Assembly (NCBI GenBank): GCA_902797015.1
Contig: CADBRG010000274.1
Span: 1-5,922, forward strand
Source: an uncultured Lachnospiraceae bacterium
Lineage (GTDB): Bacteria; Bacillota; Clostridia; Lachnospirales; Lachnospiraceae
DNA: 5,922 nt
Reading direction: 5' to 3'
Positions within the stretch are counted from its first letter, which is position 1; each line of letters begins with the position of its first letter. The translations under genes were made by a program, and so were the position numbers. Below, piece by piece: positions 1-5,422 of this stretch. The notes under the pieces were generated by a model. That model was not told where the DNA came from. It ran no database searches and saw only the letters and a list, made by a program, of their open reading frames with translations.

Positions 1-2
1 CA

Positions 3-689
3 GACAGTATGGAAACAGAGAATGCTGAAGATGGATCAGAAGCAGATAACACAGAAACAGCAGATACAAGCGAAGAGGACACCGTCAGCTACACATACAC
101 AGGTGATGTTGATCTTTCCATCAATGGCGGTGTGATTACGATCGATACGGAAGGCGATGGCATTGATTCGAATGGAACCATTACGATCACCGGTGGCGAA
201 ACCTATATCAGCGGGCCTTCAAACAGTGGAAACGGTTCCATGGATGTCGGTGACGGATATGAGGCAACAATCACAGGCGGCATTTTAGTAGCAGCCAGTG
301 CAGATGGCATGGCGGAAAACTTTGGCAGCAGTTCCACACAGGGCGCAATTCTGCAGTCAGTCACAAGTACGGATGGCGAAGTGGTCCTGACGGATGTGGA
401 TGGTAATGAGCTGATCAGCTTCACGCCGTCAAAGACATATAGCAGTGTTCTGATCAGCTGCCCGGGGATCACACAGGGCGAAACCTACATCCTGACAACC
501 GGCGGTGCTTCTACAAACATCGAAATGACCAATCTGATCTACGGACAGAGTCAGGGCATGGGCGGAGCCGGTATGCAAGGCGGAAAGGGCATGCAGGACG
601 GTTCCGGGATGCAGGATGGTGGACAAATGCAAGGCGGCCCGGGGATGAGAGGCGGTCAGGGACAGATGGAATCCGGCGCAGCACAGTAA
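3..689 (+). CDS. Carbohydrate-binding domain-containing (Cthe_2159-like) secreted beta-helix protein, 3' part
   Basis: The reading frame is open from the left edge, so the true start lies upstream; the first in-frame ATG (base 9) is probably not the start. Numbering from that Met, residues 1-25 are an acidic Glu/Thr/Asp/Ser linker. Residues 32-115 carry short parallel-beta-helix rungs such as INGGVITI, GDGIDSNGTITITGG, YISGP, GYEATITGG and DGMAE. Residues 120-178 form a beta-rich end domain, and residues 183-223 are a Gly/Met/Gln-rich repeat tail. The DGIDSNG...ITGG...SGP...ITGG...SGMAE order is typical of the Cthe_2159 family, cell-surface proteins with a pectate-lyase-like fold reported to bind polysaccharide; I see no catalytic signature. 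A signal or lipoprotein peptide would lie upstream of the window. The gene is closed by the terminator at 725-763, so it is separate from the permease unit. Family assignment is fairly confident; the ligand is unknown. Confidence 0.8.
   Translation, partial: DSMETENAEDGSEADNTETADTSEEDTVSYTYTGDVDLSINGGVITIDTEGDGIDSNGTITITGGETYISGPSNSGNGSMDVGDGYEATITGGILVAASADGMAENFGSSSTQGAILQSVTSTDGEVVLTDVDGNELISFTPSKTYSSVLISCPGITQGETYILTTGGASTNIEMTNLIYGQSQGMGGAGMQGGKGMQDGSGMQDGGQMQGGPGMRGGQGQMESGAAQ
570..659 (+). repeat. Five 18-base units encoding a GMQGGx hexapeptide tail
   Basis: Five consecutive in-frame 18-base units encode GMQGGK, GMQDGS, GMQDGG, QMQGGP and GMRGGQ, preceded by GMGGA and followed by GQMESG. 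Methionine is at the second position of every unit. The units differ at the nucleotide level (for example ggtatgcaaggcggaaag versus caaatgcaaggcggcccg), so this is an old, diverged tandem repeat. Flexible Gly/Met-rich tails are common at the C-termini of this surface-protein family. The function is unknown; wall spacing or thioether metal contact are only possibilities. Confidence 0.75.
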
Positions 690-724
690 AGGCATTTCAT
701 AATGTCGACCATCAGGAGTGAATA

Positions 725-763
725 AAAAGAACCGGTGCAGACAATTGTATCGGTTCTTTTCTT
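725..763 (+). terminator. Rho-independent terminator after the beta-helix protein gene
   Basis: AAAAGAACCG (725-734) pairs perfectly with CGGTTCTTTT (751-760), and the 3' arm ends in a T-rich run (TTTTCTT, 757-763). The 16-base loop contains a small palindrome, ACAATTGT. The A-rich 5' arm and T-rich 3' arm mean it could also work on the opposite strand. It lies 36 bases after the stop codon and insulates this gene from the metal unit downstream. Confidence 0.85.
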
Positions 764-776
764 ATGATTTAAAAGA

Positions 777-785
777 TGTTATACT
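777..785 (+). promoter_or_regulatory. Extended -10 promoter for the permease-hypB-hypB unit
   Basis: TGTTATACT gives a TG-N extended -10 element followed by TATACT (780-785). At the 17-base spacing the -35 position (757-762, TTTTCT) is poor and overlaps the terminator, so the TG motif would have to compensate. Transcription would start near 792, giving a leader of about 92 bases before the permease ATG. It is the best candidate between the terminator and the gene. Confidence 0.5.
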
Positions 786-812
786 AGTCAGCATATCTAA
801 AAACAAAGAAAC

Positions 813-869
813 ATGAGCTGCAAAAACAGCAGTCTTTTCAGACATTTGTGTGAATTTTTGCAGACTCAT
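813..869 (+). promoter_or_regulatory. Long stem-loop in the leader, ending at the permease ribosome binding site
   Basis: ATGAG (813-817) plus CTGCAAAAA (818-826) pairs with TTTTTGCAG (855-863) plus CTCAT (865-869), giving 14 base pairs with a single bulged A864. Inside the loop a second hairpin, GTCT-TTTC-AGAC (832-843), can form. A competing small hairpin, GCTG-CAAAAA-CAGC (817-830), uses the same 5' arm and cannot coexist with the long stem. The stem ends one base before GGAG (871-874), the ribosome binding site of the permease. The position suggests post-transcriptional control. It matches no riboswitch class I recognise; I looked for the conserved blocks of the yybP-ykoY manganese and NiCo (czcD) types and did not see them. 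Confidence 0.55.
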
Positions 870-883
870 TGGAGATAGGAAAT

Positions 884-1759
884 ATGCCTGAACTCTTAAC
901 AGATGCGTTGCTGGATGCCGTAATCGATACCGCAAAGCTGATTCCGTTTCTGTTCGTGACGTATCTTTTCATGGAATTCCTGGAACGAAAGACCGAAGAG
1001 AAATCAGCGGCGGCATTAAGAAAAGTCGGGAAAGCCGGACCGGTGATCGGCGGACTTCTGGGCATTGTCCCGCAGTGCGGTTTTTCCGCGGCTGCGGCAA
1101 GTCTTTTTTCCGGAGGCGTCATATCGCTCGGCACATTGCTGGCGGTCTTTTTGTCGACTTCGGATGAAATGCTGCCGATCTTTATTTCCTCGGCAGTTGG
1201 ATTTCGTACCATTTTCCGCGTTGTGATCGCAAAGGTGATCATCGGTCTGATCACAGGTCTTGTGATCGATCTGGTCATTACGCTCATGCATTACCGGATG
1301 AAGTCTGATAAACACATTCATGATCTGTGTGAGCAGGAGCACTGCGGATGTGAAGATGAAGAGGGCGGTGTTGTGCGTTCGGCGCTGGTACATACCTTAA
1401 AGATCACACTGTTTATCTTTATCATCTCGTTTGTGATCACGCTGCTTGTGGAAGGCGCAGGCGAGGAGAAGATTGCGGGATTTCTTTCCGGTATGCCGTA
1501 TCTAGGTGTGTTCCTTTCGGGAATTGTCGGGCTGATCCCGAACTGTGCGGCATCTGTCATGATCACACAGCTTTACCTAAGCGGCCTTCTTGGCGCAGGG
1601 CAGATGATGTCAGGACTCTTAGTCGGCGCAGGTGTTGGCCTGCTCGTTTTATTCCGAACCAGCAGACATTGGAAGGAAAACCTGAAAGTTTTGACTGTAC
1701 TGTATGCAGCCGGCGTGTTCTGGGGCTTGATCATTGAAGCCCTGCACATTACGTTTTAA
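884..1759 (+). CDS. ArsP_2-family heavy-metal permease (putative manganese/metal exporter)
   Basis: A 291-residue polytopic membrane protein of the ArsP_2 / 'putative 10TM heavy-metal exporter' type, often annotated as arsenic efflux protein or putative manganese transporter. Hydrophobic segments lie near residues 13-32, 52-72, 78-101, 107-135, 170-189, 203-224, 228-258 and 267-286. The protein is an internal duplication: GLLGIVPQCG (57-66) in the first half is echoed by GIVGLIPNCA (213-222) in the second, each within a membrane segment and each with Pro and Cys. STSDEMLPI (91-99) puts acidic residues next to a membrane segment. A polar loop between the halves holds H144, H146, C149, H153, C154 and C156, a likely metal-binding patch. 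The start at 884 was chosen because GGAG at 871-874 sits 9 bases upstream; a TTG at 869 overlaps that site and is unlikely. It leads an operon with two hypB genes. Family call is good; substrate and direction are not shown. Confidence 0.78.
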   Translation: MPELLTDALLDAVIDTAKLIPFLFVTYLFMEFLERKTEEKSAAALRKVGKAGPVIGGLLGIVPQCGFSAAAASLFSGGVISLGTLLAVFLSTSDEMLPIFISSAVGFRTIFRVVIAKVIIGLITGLVIDLVITLMHYRMKSDKHIHDLCEQEHCGCEDEEGGVVRSALVHTLKITLFIFIISFVITLLVEGAGEEKIAGFLSGMPYLGVFLSGIVGLIPNCAASVMITQLYLSGLLGAGQMMSGLLVGAGVGLLVLFRTSRHWKENLKVLTVLYAAGVFWGLIIEALHITF

Positions 1760-1821
1760 TTGATGCTCATCTACTCGAATATGGAGTTTTTAATATAGTA
1801 ATAGTAATGAGGAGAGAGAGA

Positions 1822-2487
1822 ATGGGAGAAGTTAAGATTCTGGATCTGAAAAAAACGATCCTGCAGGACAACGATGCAGATGCCAATAAGCTCAGAGAGG
1901 AGCTGACAAAGGAAGGTACCTTTTATGTCAATGTCATGTCATCACCCGGTTCCGGGAAGACGACAACGATCAAAAAAACGATCGAAATGATTTCGAATCA
2001 GGTACGGACCGGTGTGGTAGAAGCGGACATCGATTCCGATGTCGATGCGATCACAATGCAGGAAGCAGGGATCCCTGTAATTCAGGCGCATACCGGCGGC
2101 ATGTGCCATCTGGATGCGGATATGTCGCGTCAGGCATTGCGTGAGCTGGGAACCACAGATTTGGATCTGGTGATTCTGGAGAATGTCGGCAATCTGGTAT
2201 GCCCGGCGGAATTTGATACCGGCGCACACCGAAACGTCGTGATCCTTTCCGTACCGGAGGGTCATGACAAGCCGTTAAAATACCCGCTGGTATTTGAAAC
2301 CTCACAGGCGGTTCTGATCAATAAGATCGATGCGGCACCGGTTTTTGATTTTGACCTCGAAAAAGTGAAAGAATACATTCTGGATCGCAATCCGAACGCA
2401 AAGATCTTCCCGGTCTCTGCCGTTACGGGAGAGGGCATGGATGCCTGGTGTGAGTGGCTGATCGCAGAAGTAAAAGCGGGGAGGTAA
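1822..2487 (+). CDS. hypB: HypB-type metallochaperone GTPase, copy 1
   Basis: A 221-residue SIMIBI-class GTPase of the HypB family, cytoplasmic proteins that bind nickel and use GTP-dependent dimerisation to pass it to [NiFe]-hydrogenase precursors with HypA. Visible motifs are the P-loop SSPGSGKTT (40-48), EADID (67-71) for Mg/switch I, HTGGMCHLDADM (90-101), ENVGNLVCP (120-128), EGHDKPLKYPL (146-156) and the guanine-specificity motif NKID (167-170). The metal site is intact: C95, H96 and C127, equivalent to the Cys-His...Cys of the HypB G domain. There is no N-terminal Cys motif or His-rich stretch, which some HypB proteins carry. Length is normal for the core domain. ATG 1822 is preferred over the in-frame ATG at 1807 because GGAG (1811-1814) is 7 bases upstream of it. 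It follows the permease by 62 bases with no clear terminator or promoter, so it is probably cotranscribed. No hypA or hydrogenase gene is in the window. Confidence 0.9.
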   Translation: MGEVKILDLKKTILQDNDADANKLREELTKEGTFYVNVMSSPGSGKTTTIKKTIEMISNQVRTGVVEADIDSDVDAITMQEAGIPVIQAHTGGMCHLDADMSRQALRELGTTDLDLVILENVGNLVCPAEFDTGAHRNVVILSVPEGHDKPLKYPLVFETSQAVLINKIDAAPVFDFDLEKVKEYILDRNPNAKIFPVSAVTGEGMDAWCEWLIAEVKAGR

Positions 2488-2492
2488 AAACG

Positions 2493-3149
2493 ATGGGAAA
2501 CGTTCGGATCATCGATGTCAATATGAATGTATTTGCGGATAATGACGCGGTTGCGGCACAGATCCGTGAGAAAAATGAAAAGGATCATACCTTTATGATC
2601 AACCTGATGGCTTCACCGGGGGCGGGCAAGACTTCTGTTTTGCTGCGGACACTGGAGGCACTGAAGGAAGAGTATAAGATCGGAGTCATGGAAGCCGATA
2701 TCGAAGCCTCTGTGGATGCAGAAAAAATCGTGGCAGCAGGCGGCCGCTCCATCCAGGTGCACACCGGTGGGGAATGTGCGATGAACGCAGAGATGACGCG
2801 TCAGGCCATGGAGGAATTCCAGACAGAAGATCTGGATCTTCTGATCCTCGAAAATGTCGGCAACCTGGTCTGCCCGGCAGAAGAAGATACCGGTGCGACG
2901 GTAAATGTTGAGATTCTCTCAATCCCGGAGGGCGATGACAAACCGTTAAAATATCCGCTGATGTTCACGGTCTGCCAGCTGATTCTGGTCAATAAGATTG
3001 ATACCAGAGATTACTTTGCCTTTGATGATGAAGCCTTCATCGAACGGGTTAAGAAGCTGAATCCTGATGCAGAGATCATTTTCCTTTCTGCAAAAACAGG
3101 AGAAGGCGTCGATCAGTGGATCGACTGGCTGCGGAAAAAGCTGGCATAA
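2493..3149 (+). CDS. hypB: HypB-type metallochaperone GTPase, copy 2, with altered metal site
   Basis: A 218-residue paralogue of the preceding gene. The two align end to end without a gap, with about 113 of 218 identical residues by hand count (about 52 %). It keeps the P-loop ASPGAGKTS (40-48), EADIE (67-71), ENVGNLVCP (120-128), EGDDKPLKYPL (146-156) and NKID (167-170), so it should bind GTP. In the metal site it keeps C95 and C127 but has alanine at position 96 (GGECAMNAEM), where copy 1 and typical HypB have histidine. The start at 2493 was chosen because GGGGAGG (2478-2484) lies 8 bases upstream; an ATG at 2454 inside copy 1 lacks such a site. Only 5 bases separate the genes and the ribosome binding site lies in the last codons of copy 1, so translation is probably coupled. 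It may form a heterodimer with copy 1 or handle another metal; both ideas are inference. Confidence 0.88.
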   Translation: MGNVRIIDVNMNVFADNDAVAAQIREKNEKDHTFMINLMASPGAGKTSVLLRTLEALKEEYKIGVMEADIEASVDAEKIVAAGGRSIQVHTGGECAMNAEMTRQAMEEFQTEDLDLLILENVGNLVCPAEEDTGATVNVEILSIPEGDDKPLKYPLMFTVCQLILVNKIDTRDYFAFDDEAFIERVKKLNPDAEIIFLSAKTGEGVDQWIDWLRKKLA

Positions 3150-3182
3150 GCGGCAGATGCTAATCGTTCTTTGTCTATTGTA

Positions 3183-3211
3183 TTTACAAGGTTTTTGCAG
3201 CGTGGTATAAT
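3183..3211 (+). promoter_or_regulatory. Sigma-A promoter of the tRNA-Gly gene
   Basis: TTTACA (3183-3188) and TATAAT (3206-3211) are separated by exactly 17 bases. This is a near-consensus vegetative promoter, the strongest in the window. Transcription would start near 3218, leaving about 24 bases of 5' leader for RNase P to remove. I see no terminator between hypB copy 2 and this promoter, so read-through from the metal operon into the tRNA is also possible. Confidence 0.85.
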
Positions 3212-3241
3212 CACTGTCAGCGGCAGAAGCATGCTGCAAAT

Positions 3242-3312
3242 GCAGATGTAGTTCATCGGTAGAATGCGAGCTTCCCAAGCTCGAGAGGCGGGTTCGATTC
3301 CCGTCATCTGCT
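3242..3312 (+). tRNA. tRNA-Gly, anticodon CCC
   Basis: A complete cloverleaf can be drawn. The acceptor stem GCAGATG (3242-3248) pairs with CATCTGC (3305-3311). The D arm is GTTC...GAAT. The anticodon stem CGAGC/GCTCG encloses loop TTCCCAA (3272-3278) with anticodon CCC (3274-3276), which reads GGG glycine codons. The variable region is 4 bases, and the T arm is GCGGG-TTCGATT-CCCGT. The discriminator base is T3312, as is usual for bacterial glycine tRNAs. CCA is not encoded and must be added enzymatically. Confidence 0.97.
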
Positions 3313-3320
3313 TTTTATAA

Positions 3321-3344
3321 AACTCGCCGTCAGGCGGGTTTTTT
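3321..3344 (+). terminator. Rho-independent terminator after tRNA-Gly
   Basis: AACTCGCC (3321-3328) pairs with GGCGGGTT (3333-3340), with one T-G wobble, around the tetraloop GTCA, followed by a run of T through 3344. It begins 9 bases after the tRNA. It probably also ends any transcripts reading through from the hypB genes upstream, which have no obvious terminator of their own. Confidence 0.9.
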
Positions 3345-3374
3345 ACATTTCAGAATATTTCGGAGGGACACAAA

Positions 3375-3941
3375 ATGACACTGGAAGAATTACGGGTTTA
3401 TTTTGCAGAAAACGATACGATTGGTGAGAGCAAAGAGGCGATCGAGCTGATGCGTTTTTACAGTCGTGAGGCGCAGAAGATCACGATGGAGATCAATACG
3501 GTCTATCATGAACCGGAAGAACTCGCAGAGCTGTTTTCAGAGCTGATCGGGCAGCCGGTCGGAGAGGGATTTGGATTGTTTCCTCCGTTTTATACGGATT
3601 TCGGGAAAAACATTACGATCGGTAAAAACGTGTTTATCAATGCCGGTTGCAAGTTCCAGGACCAGGGCGGGATCACGATCGATGACGGCGCGCTGATCGG
3701 CCATGCTGTCGTGATCGCGACACTCAATCATGATGTAGATCCTGCAAAAAGACAGTCGTTGCATCCGTCGCCGGTACACATTGGCAAGGGTGTCTGGATC
3801 GGTGCAAATGCGACGATCACACCGGGCGTTACGATCGGGGATCACGCAATCGTGGCAGCAGGCGCTGTGGTGACGAAGGATGTACCTGCAGGAGCTGTCG
3901 TCGGCGGTGTCCCGGCGAAGCTGATCAAAAAAATCATGTAA
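3375..3941 (+). CDS. Sugar O-acetyltransferase of the NodL/LacA/Maa hexapeptide-repeat family
   Basis: A 188-residue left-handed beta-helix acyltransferase, close to the usual length of maltose/galactoside acetyltransferases, which use acetyl-CoA to acetylate a sugar hydroxyl in the cytoplasm. Residues 1-60 form the helical N-terminal cap typical of the family. Hexapeptide rungs follow: NITIGKNVFINA (79-90), ITIDDGALIGHAVVIATL (100-117), then VHIGKGVWIGAN, ATITPGVTIGDH and AIVAAGAVVTKD (134-169). The ending GAVVGGVPAKLIKKI is characteristic. H119 in LNHD matches the catalytic histidine position of LacA. GGAGG at 3362-3366 is 8 bases before the ATG. The gene begins 30 bases after the tRNA terminator and lies 14 bases before the methyltransferase start, so these two probably form an operon. 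The acceptor sugar cannot be told from sequence, and the pairing with an RNA methylase gives no hint. Confidence 0.9.
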   Translation: MTLEELRVYFAENDTIGESKEAIELMRFYSREAQKITMEINTVYHEPEELAELFSELIGQPVGEGFGLFPPFYTDFGKNITIGKNVFINAGCKFQDQGGITIDDGALIGHAVVIATLNHDVDPAKRQSLHPSPVHIGKGVWIGANATITPGVTIGDHAIVAAGAVVTKDVPAGAVVGGVPAKLIKKIM

Positions 3942-3955
3942 AGGAAATGCACGAT

Positions 3956-4813
3956 ATGGGATCAAATATCATTGAAATTACAGATTTTTCCATGCCGGAG
4001 CTGGATCTGTTTGCGCGACTCTCTGAGCCGCAGCTTCTGCATTATGATGAACCGGGACCGGGCATCTTTTTGGCAGAAACGATCACAGTGATTGAGCGGG
4101 CGCTGGATGCAGGTCATGAACCGATCTGTTTTTTGCTGGATGAAAAGCTGGTAGACGGACAGGCAAAAGCACTGCTTGAAAGATGTGATCATGTGCCGGC
4201 ATATACGGCAAGCCTGGAAGCAATCGTAAAGCTATTGGGTTACGCGCTGCCGAGAGGAATCTTATGTGCGATGCGCAGAAAAAAGCCGGCAGACCCGGAA
4301 ACCGTCTTAAACGGTGCCAGAAGGATCGTTATTTTGGAAAAGGTTACCAATCCGACCAATATCGGCGCGATCTTCCGGTCTGCGGCGGCACTGGGGATGG
4401 ATGCAATTTTGCTTAGTGAAGACTGTACGGATCCGCTGTATCGCAGAGCTGTCAGAGTCGGCGTCGGGACTGTTTTTCAGATCCCATGGCTTCAGGTCAG
4501 ACACGGCAGAAGATCGGGCGAGGACTGGAAGCATGCACCGAAAAATGCGCAGGCATTGATAGAGCGGGTAAAAGAAGCTGGATTCTATACAGTTGCCATG
4601 GCATTAAAAGAGGAGAGTCTTTCGGTCAACGATCCGAAACTTTTAGAAAAAGAAAAGCTTGCGGTGGTGTTAGGTTCGGAAGGATATGGTCTCTTACAGG
4701 AGACGATCGATCTGTGTGACAGTACGGTAATGATCCCGATGAGTCACGGTGTTGATTCGTTAAATGTGGCGGCTGCCAGTGCAGTGGCGTTCTGGGAGTT
4801 CGGAAAACATTAA
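3956..4813 (+). CDS. TrmH-family (SPOUT) RNA 2'-O-methyltransferase
   Basis: A 285-residue protein of the SpoU/TrmH class, which transfers a methyl group from S-adenosylmethionine to a ribose 2'-OH of tRNA or 23S rRNA. The N-terminal part (about 15-110) fits the RNA substrate-binding domain of RlmB-like enzymes. The trefoil-knot catalytic domain shows motif 1 NPTNIGAIFRSAAALG (132-147, with N135 and catalytic R141), motif 2 VVLGSEGYGL (237-246) and motif 3 IPMSHGVDSLNVAAASAVAF (260-279). A basic stretch, VRHGRRSGEDWKHAPKN (181-197), looks like an insertion compared with the relatives I recall. The start at 3956 is preferred because AAAGG (3940-3944) is 11 bases away; the ATG at 3947 would be only 2 bases from it. 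Target RNA and nucleotide are unknown. No clear terminator follows; the 4814-4860 stretch is AT-rich without a strong stem. Confidence 0.92.
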   Translation: MGSNIIEITDFSMPELDLFARLSEPQLLHYDEPGPGIFLAETITVIERALDAGHEPICFLLDEKLVDGQAKALLERCDHVPAYTASLEAIVKLLGYALPRGILCAMRRKKPADPETVLNGARRIVILEKVTNPTNIGAIFRSAAALGMDAILLSEDCTDPLYRRAVRVGVGTVFQIPWLQVRHGRRSGEDWKHAPKNAQALIERVKEAGFYTVAMALKEESLSVNDPKLLEKEKLAVVLGSEGYGLLQETIDLCDSTVMIPMSHGVDSLNVAAASAVAFWEFGKH

Positions 4814-4860
4814 GCGATAAACAATATTAATTATTAAGAAAGATGGAAGGTCTGTGAAAG

Positions 4861-4872
4861 GGAATTGATTCC
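4861..4872. promoter_or_regulatory. Perfect inverted repeat, possible operator for the MarR regulator
   Basis: GGAAT-TG-ATTCC is a perfect 5-base inverted repeat overlapping the -35 element of the likely MarR promoter. A GGAATT half-site recurs at 4899-4904, downstream of the -10. Another imperfect inverted repeat, GGGATAAA (4884-4891) with TTTACCC (4903-4909), covers the -10 region. MarR proteins usually bind such palindromes in their own promoters and autorepress. This is a candidate only. Confidence 0.35.
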
Positions 4873-4893
4873 AGTTGAAAAATGGGATAAAAT
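4865..4893 (+). promoter_or_regulatory. Candidate sigma-A promoter for the marR-citrate synthase operon
   Basis: TTGATT (4865-4870) and TAAAAT (4888-4893) are spaced by 17 bases, each matching four or five of six consensus positions. The expected start near 4900 gives a 5' leader of about 30 bases with a strong AAAGGAGG ribosome binding site (4916-4923). A TATAAC at 4893-4898 is an alternative -10, but no -35 fits it at normal spacing. Confidence 0.5.
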
Positions 4894-4930
4894 ATAACGG
4901 AATTTACCCTATTCGAAAGGAGGAAGAGCG

Positions 4931-5419
4931 ATGCAGAAAGATAAACCATTATCAAAAGATATTGTAAACTTGTCGAATGAGCTGCTCTACCAGAGATTTA
5001 TTTTCAACAGGGAACAGATTTTCCAGTTTTTGAATGAACTCAACATGCAGGAATATGTAGCACTGCATATTATGGATGACAATGAAGAAGGAATGCCGCC
5101 GGAAGAGGCGCGTACCTACTTGCAGGAACTGACAGAGCGGATGAATCTGACGGTTCGTAAGACGTCGACCATGGTCAAGCATTTAAAGGAGCGTGGTCTG
5201 GTCAGCTGGCTGCATGATGGTGACGGCAGCGAAGGTACTTACGTGATCCTGACAGACATGGGCAAAGAGATGCTCAAGGGTCAGGAAGATCTGATGATCG
5301 AATATTTCAGTGACGTGATCGTTGAATTCGGAGTGGACCGTGTGATCGAACTGTTAGGACTCTGGAGAGACCTCGAAGATATCATGCGCAAAGAGATCCG
5401 GAAACGGGAGGATGCGTAG
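4931..5419 (+). CDS. MarR-family winged-helix transcriptional regulator
   Basis: A 162-residue protein with the plan of a MarR dimer subunit: N-terminal helices (8-50), a winged helix-turn-helix, then long C-terminal dimerisation helices (112-160). The recognition part is MNLTVRKTSTMVKHLKERGL (71-90), resembling the 'x-S-x-M-V-x-x-L-x-x-x-G-L' signature of MarR. The wing follows as VSWLHDGDGSEGTYVILTDMGKEML (residues 91-115, read in two parts: strand 91-95 and strand 102-109). There is no cysteine in the protein, so it is not a thiol-redox sensor of the OhrR kind; a small-molecule ligand is more likely. AAAGGAGG lies 7 bases before the ATG. The citrate synthase gene starts 3 bases after the stop, so it probably regulates that gene as well as itself. 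The match to MarR is diverged, and the 50-70 region is unusually acidic. Confidence 0.8.
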   Translation: MQKDKPLSKDIVNLSNELLYQRFIFNREQIFQFLNELNMQEYVALHIMDDNEEGMPPEEARTYLQELTERMNLTVRKTSTMVKHLKERGLVSWLHDGDGSEGTYVILTDMGKEMLKGQEDLMIEYFSDVIVEFGVDRVIELLGLWRDLEDIMRKEIRKREDA

Positions 5420-5422
5420 ACG

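Noticed and set aside
702..813. Small open frames after the beta-helix protein gene (ATG 702, GTG 718)
   Set aside because: The ATG frame ends within 8 codons, and the GTG frame has no correctly spaced ribosome binding site and runs straight through the terminator.
869..883. TTG start for the permease at 869
   Set aside because: It overlaps the ribosome binding site GGAG (871-874); ATG 884 has this site at proper spacing.
792..883. Known metal riboswitch upstream of the permease (yybP-ykoY or NiCo type)
   Set aside because: The conserved sequence blocks I know for these classes are not visible; only the hairpin was retained as an unclassified leader.
838..1566. Minus-strand open frames of 82-149 codons opposite the permease
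   Set aside because: They lack ribosome binding sites, have low-complexity or Ser/Arg/Thr-rich translations without family resemblance, and lie opposite a clear membrane protein. Similar antisense frames over the hypB, acetyltransferase and methyltransferase genes were rejected for the same reason.
1771..1791. Possible terminator between the permease and hypB copy 1 (ACTC...GAGTTTTT)
   Set aside because: The stem is only 4 base pairs; too weak to separate the genes.
3149..3230. Direct repeat AGCGGCAGATGC / AGCGGCAGAAGC on each side of the tRNA promoter
   Set aside because: An 11-of-12 match occurring twice, with no inverted partner or mobile gene; probably chance.
4314..4719. Two extra plus-strand frames inside the TrmH-family gene (4314-4559 and 4486-4719)
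   Set aside because: They are frame-shifted readings of a gene whose own frame holds all three SPOUT motifs in order, so there is no sign of frameshift or overlap.
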